Assembly (NCBI GenBank): GCA_964384025.1
Contig: CAYLJJ010000001.1
Span: 171,511-235,510 of the forward strand
Source: CAYLJJ01 sp964384025
Lineage (GTDB): Bacteria; Myxococcota_A; Bradymonadia; UBA7976; UBA1532
DNA length: 64,000 nucleotides
Reading direction: 5' to 3'
The translations under genes and the position numbers were made by a program. Positions 15,288-24,114 of this stretch are shown here, in pieces. Numbering within the stretch: the first letter of the stretch is position 1; the number at the start of each line of letters is the position of its first letter. The notes below the pieces were generated by a model. The model had not been told where the DNA came from and ran no database searches. It saw nothing but the letters and a program-made list of their open reading frames with translations.

Positions 15288-15752
15288 ATGTACGCCAAAA
15301 ACGGATATCAGAGCAGCTTTCAGCGCTATCGAGCGGTCAAGATCAAGACCGCCTCGCCCGCTCAGATCATGTTGATGCTGTATGACGGCGCCATCCGCTT
15401 CACACAGATGGCCAAGAAGAAGATGCTGGAGGGAGATATCGCGGGCAAAGGGAGCTATATCGGAAAGGTGCAGGCGATCGTCAGCGAGCTGATGAGCAGC
15501 CTGGATTTTTCTATCTCTCCAGATCTCTGCGCCCAGCTGGAGCAGCTTTATATCTTTATGATGGAGCAGCTGAGCGAGGCCAACCTCAAAATGCAGCCTG
15601 AGAAGCTGGACACAGTTCAAGAGCTGCTGAACACGCTGCGAGAGGGTTGGAAGCAGGCCCTTGATAGCCTCCCTCAGGATCCAACCTTGGCACAAAGAGC
15701 CCCAACTCCCAGCGCTCCTCGTCCACGAAGTTTTCTGAGAGGAGGGCGGTGA
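15288..15752 (+). CDS. fliS: Flagellar export chaperone FliS
   Basis: The protein has 154 residues. It begins MYAKNGYQSSFQRYRAVKI, the tyrosine-rich N-terminus of FliS, followed by TASPAQIMLMLYDGAIRF, the most conserved FliS stretch, and a four-helix bundle. FliS binds the flagellin C-terminus in the cytosol and keeps it unfolded until export. I take the ATG at 15288 rather than a TTG at 15276, because it begins with the conserved Y-x-x-x-x-Y segment and has GGGAG before it. A sigma-28-like promoter lies just upstream. A proline-rich tail (about 135-154) is longer than usual. It overlaps the next gene by four bases. Confidence 0.93.
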   Translation: MYAKNGYQSSFQRYRAVKIKTASPAQIMLMLYDGAIRFTQMAKKKMLEGDIAGKGSYIGKVQAIVSELMSSLDFSISPDLCAQLEQLYIFMMEQLSEANLKMQPEKLDTVQELLNTLREGWKQALDSLPQDPTLAQRAPTPSAPRPRSFLRGGR

Positions 15753-16090
15753 AACACGCCGAAATCTTAGAGCAGCTCCTTAAGCTCAGCCAAGCTCTCT
15801 TAGAGGCGGAGCAGAAGGGGCTTGAGTTTGAGGCCCTCAGCGCTGCTCGAGATCTCTACCAAGAACGCCTTCAGGCGCTCGGCCCCATTCCTTCCCAAGA
15901 GGCTGCTGAATGTCGCTCCAAACTGGAACATTTGGCGCTGCTTATCCAACAACAGCGCGCTCAACTTAAGCTGAACCAAGCAGCCCTCAACGACAAAGCA
16001 CGAGATCTTCAGAGAGGGCGTAAGGGCCTCAGGGGCTATGGCTCTACCCTCAAGGCGGGACGACATCATGGTCGCTATGGAAGCGCCTGA
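15749..16090 (+). CDS. Probable flagellar protein FliT-like chaperone
   Basis: This 113-residue, almost wholly helical protein has Leu-rich heptads (LLKLSQALLEAEQKGLEFEA) and a basic C-terminal tail. Its GTG start overlaps the fliS stop (GTGA), and it ends beside fliD on the other strand. FliT, the FliD chaperone, commonly follows fliS and has this size and helical content. The sequence itself is too divergent for certainty, so the name rests on position and shape. It could instead be a general helical adaptor. Confidence 0.55.
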   Translation: MKHAEILEQLLKLSQALLEAEQKGLEFEALSAARDLYQERLQALGPIPSQEAAECRSKLEHLALLIQQQRAQLKLNQAALNDKARDLQRGRKGLRGYGSTLKAGRHHGRYGSA

Positions 16091-16102
16091 GCCAGAGCTG
16101 CT

Positions 16103-18352
16103 CTATTTTTTGTTGTTGTTTTGAAGCATCTGAAGCTGCTGACTTACATAATCTCCCAAAGACTGCAGCTTCCCTAACTCGATCTCCATACGAGTAAACT
16201 GTTTGCGTAAGCGCTCCTCTACCTTGGCATTGCGCTGTGCATAGTGGCCAATACGCGCCTCCAGATCTTCAACACGGCTGTTGACCCCCTCAGTCCGTGC
16301 CGCCAAAAAACCCCGACCGGTGGTCATCCCATCGATGAGATCGGGGAGGAACTCTGCGAAGCCATCGACGATACGCACCGAGCCCAGGTTCCCCTGGCTG
16401 CCATCCTCGATGATCAGCTCAATATCCTCCGTATCAAAGCCAGAAGCGCCCTTGAGATGGTTGCCATCCAAGACTCGCGCAGGGCGCCCGCCGATGCGGC
16501 CCTCTAGATCGTTCCCCTGATTTTCAATATCGATCAGCCCAATGCCTGAACTGCCAGGGCCTGCGGCACGGTCAGAGCTGAGCGTTAAAGCGTAATCAGC
16601 GCCAAACTCCTGGGCGCGGATATTGATATTGCCGTCATTGTCTAGGAAAGCTTCCAACGCCAGCTCTGAATCCTGAAAAGCTTGACTGAGGCGGCTGATC
16701 TGCTGATCAGCGCTGTCTCCAGCGAAGAGCTGGATATCCAGATGTACAGGAGGGACCCCCAAATCTTGAGCATGGAGCTGAAAGTCCAAGCTGAGGGTCT
16801 CGTCAACCGCCAAAACCTCAGCGGCTTGACCGCCCTCCACTTGGGCCCGGCTGCGAGCTTGGATGATCTCCACCTGATAGGTCCCAGGTTGGCTCTTAGC
16901 AGAGCGTCGCAGATAGCTAAAACCAGAACTTCCAGGAAGGCTCTCACCATAACGGGTGAGGAGACGCTCAACAGCGCTGCTGTCCTCATTCAGGCGCTCC
17001 CTTAAAGTGTTGCCGTTCAGGCTGAGGAGTCCGCTCTCCTCGTTGGAGTTAACCCCAAGCTCAGTGAGAGCACTCAAGGTATCTCCAGTGAGCCCCTCAA
17101 TACGCTTGGAGATGGAGTCTCGCAGTATCCTCTGGATCTGACGCGCAGCGGAGTCGCCGTTGAGGATCGGGGCGCTCTGATTTGATTCAGGATCAAAGGC
17201 AAACTGGCTGTTCAAAAAGCCGATAGCAGAGTTATAGGCACCAATAAAGCCGTTGAGGCTGGACTCAACATTGCCCGTCTCCTGAGTCACGGCGATCTTG
17301 ACCCGTGTCCCCGGATCAGCGGACTTGAGGTTCAAGGTCAAGCCTTCAAAAACCTCGTCTATGGTGTTGGAGGACTGGCGGATCTGGATTCCATTAACCT
17401 TGATCAGCGCGTCCTGAGGGCTATCCAGCTCAGGTTGGAAGGCGTCGATCCGAAAGGTGTCTCCGCTCCTCAGGGTACCGCTGTCCGTAAAGTTGATCTC
17501 CACCCCGTCAGAGAGGGCGATCGCTCCTCCACTGCTGACCCCATAACCAGCACCCCCGTTGTCATCCCAGTTTAAACCTCCATCAGCGGAGAAGCGGAAG
17601 CGTGCTGTCCCATCGGCGGCCCCCTCCTGAACGATCTCCACCAAGAAACTGCTGTTATCGGTTCCGGTGTAGCTGCCTGAGGAGCTGACCGTGCCTGTGT
17701 AATCCTCAGAGTTGCTCTCATCGGCGGTGGCCGCCTCAATGTTGGGATTGGAGAGATCCAGATGGCTGTCATTTTGAAGGATCTCGATACGGCCCACTTC
17801 TCCCTCCTGCTTGGAGGTAAGGACCAGGCGGTATGGGTTGGTGGGGGTCCCATCGCGGACAATCTCTGCCTGAAGATCTGAGCCCAAGGCGTTGATCGTG
17901 TCGGCGAACTGTCGCAGCGTCATATCGCTGTCTAGCTCAACGCTCTGCTCCTCACCTTCTCCGATCTTAAAACGGAAGAGACCCCCTGGGGCTCCAACAC
18001 CCTCGGTATCAGAAAAACCCTGGGCTGCGATTCGATGCGCTGTAGCGAGTTGGATAACCTCCACTTCATGATTCCCAGGGGGGGCGCTGTCGCTGTCACT
18101 GACGCTCAGGATGGAGTCATCACTGACGCTCACATCGCGAGCGGCGAAGAGATCTTCGCTGTCCAGCTTGCGCACCGCGGTTCGCAGGCTGGCGAGGCGA
18201 GCGTTTAGATCTTGGTAAGCCGCCTGCTTGGCTTCCTCCTGAGCGATCTTGCGCTGCATATCTAGGATGGGGCGTTGCTCTACAGCCATCAGCTGAGAGA
18301 CGATCCCGTCGATGTCCATACCGCTGGCGATACCACCTACACTGATGCTCAT
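16103..18352 (-). CDS. fliD: Flagellar hook-associated protein 2, filament cap FliD
   Basis: The protein has 749 residues, much longer than the roughly 470 of enterobacteria. The start MSISVGGIASGMDIDGIVSQ is the classical FliD N-terminus, followed by a coiled-coil D0 segment, and the C-terminal ARIGHYAQRNAKVEERLRKQ is the matching coiled coil. The middle holds two related segments, PGNHEVEVIQLATAHRI (about 90) and PGTYQVEIIQARSRAQV (about 490), which look like duplicated hook-IN/D2-type domains and explain the size. FliD caps the filament and catalyses flagellin assembly outside the cell. It is third in the flagellin-flaG-fliD transcription order. Confidence 0.92.
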   Translation of the reverse strand: MSISVGGIASGMDIDGIVSQLMAVEQRPILDMQRKIAQEEAKQAAYQDLNARLASLRTAVRKLDSEDLFAARDVSVSDDSILSVSDSDSAPPGNHEVEVIQLATAHRIAAQGFSDTEGVGAPGGLFRFKIGEGEEQSVELDSDMTLRQFADTINALGSDLQAEIVRDGTPTNPYRLVLTSKQEGEVGRIEILQNDSHLDLSNPNIEAATADESNSEDYTGTVSSSGSYTGTDNSSFLVEIVQEGAADGTARFRFSADGGLNWDDNGGAGYGVSSGGAIALSDGVEINFTDSGTLRSGDTFRIDAFQPELDSPQDALIKVNGIQIRQSSNTIDEVFEGLTLNLKSADPGTRVKIAVTQETGNVESSLNGFIGAYNSAIGFLNSQFAFDPESNQSAPILNGDSAARQIQRILRDSISKRIEGLTGDTLSALTELGVNSNEESGLLSLNGNTLRERLNEDSSAVERLLTRYGESLPGSSGFSYLRRSAKSQPGTYQVEIIQARSRAQVEGGQAAEVLAVDETLSLDFQLHAQDLGVPPVHLDIQLFAGDSADQQISRLSQAFQDSELALEAFLDNDGNINIRAQEFGADYALTLSSDRAAGPGSSGIGLIDIENQGNDLEGRIGGRPARVLDGNHLKGASGFDTEDIELIIEDGSQGNLGSVRIVDGFAEFLPDLIDGMTTGRGFLAARTEGVNSRVEDLEARIGHYAQRNAKVEERLRKQFTRMEIELGKLQSLGDYVSQQLQMLQNNNKK

Positions 18353-18428
18353 AGGGCCTCTGGGGGAAGGGAGGGCTCAAGGAGCCTTGCAACCATTGTT
18401 CTATCAGCTCATCGATTTTTGGAGGGGC

Positions 18429-18863
18429 TCAAGCGTTTAGGTTAATGAGCCCCCCTCGAGAGGGCTTATTCTGAGCGCGTATCTCTCGGAGGTGATTGAG
18501 CAGGTCCAGGAAATCTCGAGGTGGGATCTCTCGGGTGACCTCACCGCTCTCCTGCTCCTTGATCGAGATGATGATCTGTCCCAACTCATGAACACCAAAG
18601 CTCATGCTCCGAGGGGAGGCGCTTAAGCTGCTCTGGGCCAGCTCATTGGCTTCCTCAACGGCGCGTGTGAGGAATTCAGGATCCTTAGCCAACTCCTCGG
18701 GGTTTTCTGAAACAGGAGAGGCCCCTGCCGTGGGGCTCTTGGGCAACTCTGTTGAGATCGATTTCTGTTCCTGTTTGTGAAGTCGGAGCTGCGCTAAGGC
18801 TTCGCCCAAAGCAGGCGTTCGAGTGGGACCTCCTAGGAAAGTTCTATTCATGTGGATGGCCAT
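18429..18863 (-). CDS. flaG: FlaG-family flagellar protein
   Basis: The protein has 144 residues. The C-terminal half carries the FlaG signature MSFGVHELGQIIISIKEQES followed by GEVTREIPPRDFLDLLNHL (family pattern: LxFxVdexxxxiivkvxDxxTgEvIRqIPpE). The N-terminal half is a low-complexity linker. FlaG proteins lie between flagellin and fliD and affect filament length and stability. The ATG is preceded by GGAGG at good distance. It follows flagellin by 32 bases and precedes fliD by 76, so all three are probably co-transcribed. Confidence 0.85.
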   Translation of the reverse strand: MAIHMNRTFLGGPTRTPALGEALAQLRLHKQEQKSISTELPKSPTAGASPVSENPEELAKDPEFLTRAVEEANELAQSSLSASPRSMSFGVHELGQIIISIKEQESGEVTREIPPRDFLDLLNHLREIRAQNKPSRGGLINLNA

Positions 18864-18895
18864 AACGCCTCCAAGTTTAACCCATCAGTCCAAGA

Positions 18896-20323
18896 TCAGC
18901 CCAGCAGAGAGAGCGCCATCTGGGAACCTTGGTTGGCCTGGGCCAAGATCGAGATACCCGCCTGCTGTATGATCTGGTTTCTGGAGAGTTTGGCCGTCTC
19001 TGAGGCGAAGTCCGCATCCATGATCCGGCTTCGAGAAGCCGACATATTCTCCGCTGTGGCGGAGAGGTTGTTGATCGTGGATTCCAGACGGTTCTGAACC
19101 GCTCCCAAATCTGAGCGCTGTTCAGAGAGCTGCCCCAAAGCCACATCAGCAATATCAATGGCTCGATTGGCGCCCTCCCGAGAGCCGATGTCGATGCTGC
19201 TCATCGCAGCCTCAGAGTTGACCCCATAGAGCAGGGTGCCCGCAGCCGCAGTAGCGAGGCCCAGCTTATCCCCCGCGTTGGCCGCGAGGGTTATCTCGAC
19301 TTGTTCATTTGATTGAAGAGTCAGCGTGCCGGTGTGAACCCCTGCGGCGATATTCGCATTGGCGCCGTTGCCGTTCACCTCCACTTCAATGTTGCGACCA
19401 TCCAAGGCCTGTAACTCAAGCTGATGAGCATCGTTAAGAGAGGCGATCACTCCTGTGGTGTCAGCGACGGCGTTGATCGCCTCCACCATCTTATTGTCAG
19501 CATCATCGGCGGTCATGACAAAGCCCGTGATCGTCTCCCCGTTGATCACCACGTTGTTGGTGGAGTCCAGAGTGGCGGCGGTGATCGCTCCTCCTATGAC
19601 TTCACTGGCGCCCACAATAGCTCGTACTCCCGTAAAAGCAGTGGAGTCGTTGATCGCCGCTGCTTTAGCGATGACTGAGGAGGAGGCCTGAGAGGTAGAG
19701 ACGGTGTCATCTATCGCTTGAGTGGCTCGGATGGAGGTGCTGTTGATCACCACATCATTGGCCACCAAGGCGGCCTGGGTCACGGCGTTGGTGCTCTCAA
19801 AGCGCACCTGTCGACCCAAAGCTGTAGAGCGAGCATCTCCTACATTGACTGAGATGGTCTCCCGAGCATTGGCGCCTACATGGAAGCTGGCTCCGTTGAA
19901 GGTTCCATCCAGAACGTTTTGGTTGTTAAAGGTAGTGGTGTTGCCGATGCGATCCAGCTCAGAGACGAGTTGATCGACCTCAGCTTGCAGAGACTCTCGG
20001 TCTGAGGTGGTGTTGGTGTCGTTGGCGGACTGAACCGAGAGTTCACGGATGCGCTGGACGATATTGGTGGACTCATCCAGGGCGCCCTCTGCTGTCTGAG
20101 CCAGCGAGATCCCATCGTTGGTGTTGCGCACCGCTTGGTTCAAGCCCTTGATCTGGGCGGTCATGCGGTTGCTGATCGCCAGGCCCGCTGCGTCATCTTT
20201 GGCGCTGTTGATGCGCAGGCCTGAAGAGAGTCGCTCAAAAGATCGGCTCATGGAGCTGTTGGTGCCCATGAGTCGTCTCTGTGCATTGAGCGATGAGACG
20301 TTGGTGTTGATGTAGAGACCCAT
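18896..20323 (-). CDS. fliC: Flagellin
   Basis: The protein has 475 residues. The D0/D1 N-terminus (MGLYINTNVSSLNAQRRL, then FERLSSGLRINSAKDDAAGL) and C-terminus (ATAENMSASRSRIMDADFA, then SILAQANQGSQMALSLLG) are textbook flagellin. The central region (about 165-385) is a Thr/Ala/Asn-rich variable domain exposed on the filament. The ATG has an AAGGAG site. It is exported through the flagellar type III apparatus with FliS. Transcription appears to start at a sigma-28-like promoter about 175 bases upstream, leaving a long leader with four hairpins (see separate entries). It is the only flagellin gene in the window. Confidence 0.96.
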   Translation of the reverse strand: MGLYINTNVSSLNAQRRLMGTNSSMSRSFERLSSGLRINSAKDDAAGLAISNRMTAQIKGLNQAVRNTNDGISLAQTAEGALDESTNIVQRIRELSVQSANDTNTTSDRESLQAEVDQLVSELDRIGNTTTFNNQNVLDGTFNGASFHVGANARETISVNVGDARSTALGRQVRFESTNAVTQAALVANDVVINSTSIRATQAIDDTVSTSQASSSVIAKAAAINDSTAFTGVRAIVGASEVIGGAITAATLDSTNNVVINGETITGFVMTADDADNKMVEAINAVADTTGVIASLNDAHQLELQALDGRNIEVEVNGNGANANIAAGVHTGTLTLQSNEQVEITLAANAGDKLGLATAAAGTLLYGVNSEAAMSSIDIGSREGANRAIDIADVALGQLSEQRSDLGAVQNRLESTINNLSATAENMSASRSRIMDADFASETAKLSRNQIIQQAGISILAQANQGSQMALSLLG

Positions 20324-20343
20324 TTTTCACTCCTTGAAGTTCT

Positions 20344-20472
20344 ACAGGAGGCGACCCCTCGCTTCCTGTTGTGGATAGATGAGGACCCCTCCTCATCCAT
20401 CAGCGGCATCCATGCCGCCTGTGTAAGATAAAACGCCCCTGAACCTCCTCTCTCCTCGGAGCCATCTCCGAG
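20344..20472 (-). promoter_or_regulatory. Flagellin mRNA leader with four consecutive stem-loops
   Basis: Four inverted repeats lie in series in the flagellin leader. The positions are: 20344-20354 with 20359-20369 (10 of 11 pairs, GGGG loop in the mRNA); 20378-20385 with 20390-20397 (8 of 8, GGGG loop); 20403-20409 with 20412-20418 (7 of 7; realistically a 6-bp stem with a UGGA loop); and 20455-20461 with 20466-20472 (7 of 7, AUGG loop). The first ends 8 bases upstream of the AAGGAG site. Such a structured leader suggests control of translation or mRNA stability, for instance by CsrA-type GGA-loop binding (inference). Confidence 0.6.
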
Positions 20473-20497
20473 CAGGAAGCGTTGTCTCCCAGCTCTC

Positions 20498-20524
20498 CTA
20501 TCGACCAGAGAGCCTTGGGCATAA
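20498..20524 (-). promoter_or_regulatory. Sigma-28 (FliA)-type promoter of flagellin
   Basis: On the minus strand the -10 element GTCGATAG (20505 to 20498) is identical to that of the fliS promoter, including flanks (GGTCGATAGGA in both). The -35 region TTATGCCC (20524 to 20517) at the 11-base spacing matches the consensus only weakly. Flagellin genes are classical sigma-28 targets, which supports the call. The rest of the 409-base region to the VWA gene at 20733 holds that gene's own upstream sequence, with no other gene seen. Confidence 0.5.
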
Positions 20525-20732
20525 GAGAAAAAACAGTTCTGGGTCTTTTTTGTCAAAAACGCAGTAGATTCAAGAGATTGGCCATGATTTCAAGGTGATA
20601 TCTTTACAAAAATCTATAGACTCTGAAATCTAAGCGCTGAAAAGGAGCACAGATTTTCTTGAAGAAAATGAGCTAAGGGAAGTAGTGGCTGCGGCACTTT
20701 TCAGTGAACCCAGTTTTTAGAGAGGAGAAGAG

Positions 20733-21809
20733 GTGCTCAACCCCCCCAAAACTTTTGGCCTCATCCTGACACTCTCTTTAGCTCCTATGCTGACCGGCTG
20801 CGAAATGTTGGGTGGTCTCTTGGGCGCTTTGGGTCTAAAGATCCTGGGGGTAAATCCAGCGGCAGATTATCGACAGACAGGAAAAATCGGCTTTAGCCTC
20901 CTCTCTCTGGACGAGGAGCAAAATCCTCTCTCCACCGCAGTGATGACTCAGAGCCTCCAAGCTGCCGGTTTGGGGATTCAGATCCAAAATGGGGATGGCA
21001 CCTTGAGCAGCTGTGAGTTTGTAGATGAGCGAGGAGTTGAGGGCAGCCCCTATAACAGCATTATGATCCTTATCGATGACTCAGGGAGCATGGTAGAGAA
21101 CGATCCCCAAAAAATGCGCGCTGAAGCGGCTATCGGCTTGGCAGAGACGGTTCAGCAATATGGCCCCAAGAGCCATATGGCCTTAGGAGATTTTGGGCGA
21201 GGCCCCAGCGCAGGCAATGAAGCGATGGGGCTTATGGCTGACTTTAGCAACGACAAGGAGGCGATCCGCGCCGCTACAGCTCAGATTGAAGATGATGGAG
21301 ATACTCCGCTCTGGGACGCTTTAGGAGACGCCATTCGAGCAACCCGAACCGACGCAAACAAGTTTGAACAAGAATCGACCTCTGTTCAACGCTTCATCGT
21401 GGTTTTGAGCGACGGTGAGGATACAGGCTCCTATAAACAGAACCTAGAGTCGATCATCACTTGGGCAAACAAATCTCAAACCATCATCCACACCATCGGT
21501 TTGGGACCCGCCTCTGTAGAGTCGGAACTTAATAATATAAGCAAAGAGGCGATCTATGATCTTCAAAAGTTGGCCGCAGAGACAGGTGGTTATTACGCCT
21601 CGGTGAGCACACCTGAGTCTCTCAAAGCCCTCTACAAGAGCATCGCCACGAGCATGATTGAGGGGTACAGCGTCAACACCTTCAAATGTCAACCACGGAA
21701 GGATGAGCAGAGCAGGGAGCCCAGCACTCTCACTCAAGGTCAAACGATCCAGGGGATCGTCAGCCTTGGTCAGTCTGTTCAGCTCCCCTGGAAGAGCATC
21801 GCTCCCTAA
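20733..21809 (+). CDS. VWA-domain lipoprotein
   Basis: The protein has 358 residues from a GTG start preceded by GAGAGGAGAAG. The signal peptide ends in the lipobox MLTGC, with Cys23 lipidated. A von Willebrand factor A domain spans about 100-300, with the metal-binding motif IDDSGSM (DxSxS), a TPLWDALGDAI segment carrying the conserved Thr, and FIVVLSDGEDTGSY. It should bind a divalent metal and a protein partner at the cell envelope. The C-terminal tail is Gln/Ser-rich. It faces the heparinase-like gene head-on, with one base between the stop codons. Confidence 0.88.
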   Translation: MLNPPKTFGLILTLSLAPMLTGCEMLGGLLGALGLKILGVNPAADYRQTGKIGFSLLSLDEEQNPLSTAVMTQSLQAAGLGIQIQNGDGTLSSCEFVDERGVEGSPYNSIMILIDDSGSMVENDPQKMRAEAAIGLAETVQQYGPKSHMALGDFGRGPSAGNEAMGLMADFSNDKEAIRAATAQIEDDGDTPLWDALGDAIRATRTDANKFEQESTSVQRFIVVLSDGEDTGSYKQNLESIITWANKSQTIIHTIGLGPASVESELNNISKEAIYDLQKLAAETGGYYASVSTPESLKALYKSIATSMIEGYSVNTFKCQPRKDEQSREPSTLTQGQTIQGIVSLGQSVQLPWKSIAP

Positions 21810-21810
21810 A

Positions 21811-24102
21811 TCACTCCCAGGTTCTCAGCAGCTCTCCTCCCCGCCAGATCTCCAAACCCCTTCCTGGCTCAGCGCGAATCTTCAAACCTTCAAAGAAGAT
21901 CTGCCTCCCCTCCACGCTTAAATCAGGGCGTTCGGCGTTCGCCTCCAGAGGCATCAGGAGAGAGAGAAAGCCCATCGAGGCTCTCCGCTCAGAGTGAACC
22001 TCCAGGACGCTATGTTGAGCCCAGCGTCCCCCGCCTACCTGATGATCAGCGCTGCTCAGCTCATAGCGGGCTTCTCCTTCCAGGGGCAAGATCAGCACCT
22101 CCACCTGCGCCGGACCAGGGTCCCAGCGAGCGCCGCGCTCAAGGGGCTCAAAGCTGCCCTCGGAGATCTCGCCCAGGCCGTGGATAAGCAGGCTATACAG
22201 GTGAGGCTCTTCAGCCTGGATCTGATCGAAGAGTAGATAGAAGCGCCCCTGGAGACGCAGGAAGCGCCGCTGAATCTCTGCGCCTCTGTAGCGCAATCTC
22301 ACTTTAAAACTGCTGAACTCAGGATCAAGCTCCCAGGCTTCGAGGAAGGCATCAGCGCCGATATCGAGAGGATGGGGTCGAGGTGCCCCCTCTCCATCCA
22401 CCAAGATGAGATTATGGTGTCGCGGCTCGCTGACCCGCCTGCGCTCATCCCAGCTGATATAACCTGGATCGATAAGCAGCGGGCTGCCATAGGCGTAGAG
22501 CTGAAAGCTGCCCCCATCAGCCTGCTCATGTCCAAAGCCGTAGAGCCTGGGAGGACCATGCTCTCCCTGCACCATAAAATGATGAGCCAGAGGATCATGC
22601 CCCGTGCGCAGCAGCGCCCAGCCCGCCTCGGGGTAGAAGAGATCGAGGGGCCAATCTGCTTCAATCTCAGCGGGCTCCCAGAGCGCAAGGGTGGGGATTT
22701 CCAGATGGCTGGCGGTGTAGCCTCCTTCAGCCCAGCGCCAGAGATATCGAGGATCTTCAAAGAGCCCTGAGAGTAGGCCTCCAGGGAGATAGACCGGGTT
22801 GGCATCATCTGTGGGAGGGACCTTGCCATCAGGTCGTAGAGCATAGAGGGCCATCTCAAAGAGGCGTCGAACCTCTGGGGTGGTGATCAGATCAGGAACC
22901 TCACGGAGGCGCCCCCGCCCTTCAAAGGGGATTATGGACTCTCCCAAAGCTCGATAGCTCATCGTCTCTCCCTGAGCAAAGCGATGATAGGCCAGCAGGA
23001 AGGGGAGCGTACTGTTGCCTCCATAGACCAGATAGTTCCAACCTTCAGCATAGGCTCCGCTGGGTTGTCCCTGGATCTCTCGAAGGAGATGATCCAGCCC
23101 CGTAACCCCCTCATGGAGATCACGAACTCGTTGAGGTCGATCATTGAGAGTCAAGGCGCAGAGCCCCAGAGCTGACTGCACCTTCATAGCGTGGTTGTTT
23201 CGAGAGAGGGAGACCATCGGCGCGACGCTGCCCCTCAAGCAGAGCCGACTGAAGAGATCCAAACGAGCGTGTAAGCTCTCCTCTATCGCCCCCCGCTGAA
23301 CATCAGAACTCATACCCGCGATGAGATCAAAGGCGGTGCAGAGTGAGATCAAGCTCTCCGACTCACTGAGATCATATTTGGAGTAAGGATCGAGGTTCCC
23401 AGGATCAGGGAAGGGCTCACTGAGCGCCTGAGCAATCTCCTCGACCGCTTGAAGATCTGCTTCTAGGAAGGCCAGGAAAGCGCGAGCCTCTAAGATCTGA
23501 GCCCGACGCGCCGAGAGTTGGCGATCATAGCGTGCAGCTTCCTGCTCAATCGCTTGAGTGGCGCGAGCACGAAGGCGATCTGCCAAAGCGGGGAGGCGCT
23601 CCATCTGGAGTTGTAGATGCTCTCGATCTTCAGGCCCGAAGAAGAGGCGAGGGCGCCCACTTAAACGCTCTGGAAACCAGGCTGAGGCGGAGCTGATCTT
23701 CAGAGGATCGCTGCCCTCCTCCAATTCTCGACCATCTTCGATACCATCTCCATCGCTGTCTGCCCGCGCTGGATCTGTGCCCAACTCCAACTCTTCAGCG
23801 CGACTGAGGCCATCTTCATCCTCGTCTAAGCTCAGCGGAGGAGCGAGATCCTCAGAGAGAGCCAGATCGACTGAAGGCTCCTCCGGGAAAGTCAGATCAG
23901 CAGATAACTCATTAAGAAGCTCTAGATCCTCAATCAAAGCTCCGTCCATCTGTGCATCAAGCTGAGGAAAGCTCAGATCTAAGGGTTCCAGATCCTCAAT
24001 TCGCTGATCTGCTTGAGGAGGACTGGCTGAGCCACTTCCCGACTCAGAAGAGCAGGCCATCAAGATAAAAAGGAGAAACTTCAGGCTGCTTGAGCGGTTC
24101 AT
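21811..24102 (-). CDS. Lipoprotein with calcium-type repeats and a heparinase II/III-like domain
   Basis: The protein has 763 residues. The signal peptide ends in LMAC (Cys17), followed by a long acidic Leu/Asp/Glu linker. Residues about 95-135 are thrombospondin type 3-like calcium repeats (DEDEDGLSRAEE, GTDPARADSDGDGIEDGREL). The remainder reads as an alginate-lyase/heparinase II/III-type polysaccharide lyase: a helical toroid, then HEQADGGSFQLYAYGSPLLI, DPGYISWDERRR and HHNLILVDGEG in the beta-sandwich part. It would degrade an acidic polysaccharide at the cell surface. Family fit is good by eye; the substrate is unknown. It is followed 12 bases upstream by another small lipoprotein gene in the same direction. 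Confidence 0.78.
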   Translation of the reverse strand: MNRSSSLKFLLFILMACSSESGSGSASPPQADQRIEDLEPLDLSFPQLDAQMDGALIEDLELLNELSADLTFPEEPSVDLALSEDLAPPLSLDEDEDGLSRAEELELGTDPARADSDGDGIEDGRELEEGSDPLKISSASAWFPERLSGRPRLFFGPEDREHLQLQMERLPALADRLRARATQAIEQEAARYDRQLSARRAQILEARAFLAFLEADLQAVEEIAQALSEPFPDPGNLDPYSKYDLSESESLISLCTAFDLIAGMSSDVQRGAIEESLHARLDLFSRLCLRGSVAPMVSLSRNNHAMKVQSALGLCALTLNDRPQRVRDLHEGVTGLDHLLREIQGQPSGAYAEGWNYLVYGGNSTLPFLLAYHRFAQGETMSYRALGESIIPFEGRGRLREVPDLITTPEVRRLFEMALYALRPDGKVPPTDDANPVYLPGGLLSGLFEDPRYLWRWAEGGYTASHLEIPTLALWEPAEIEADWPLDLFYPEAGWALLRTGHDPLAHHFMVQGEHGPPRLYGFGHEQADGGSFQLYAYGSPLLIDPGYISWDERRRVSEPRHHNLILVDGEGAPRPHPLDIGADAFLEAWELDPEFSSFKVRLRYRGAEIQRRFLRLQGRFYLLFDQIQAEEPHLYSLLIHGLGEISEGSFEPLERGARWDPGPAQVEVLILPLEGEARYELSSADHQVGGGRWAQHSVLEVHSERRASMGFLSLLMPLEANAERPDLSVEGRQIFFEGLKIRAEPGRGLEIWRGGELLRTWE

Positions 24103-24114
24103 GCTGCTTCGCTC

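Noticed and set aside
16092..16115. Terminator between fliT-like gene and fliD
   Set aside because: The T-run is the coding tail of fliD (Asn/Lys codons on the minus strand) and the preceding stem has only five pairs.
20528..20556. Sigma-70 promoter with TTGACA upstream of flagellin (minus strand)
   Set aside because: TTGACA is present at 20551-20556, but the -10 position at 17-base spacing is TTTTTT, so it is weaker than the sigma-28-like site.
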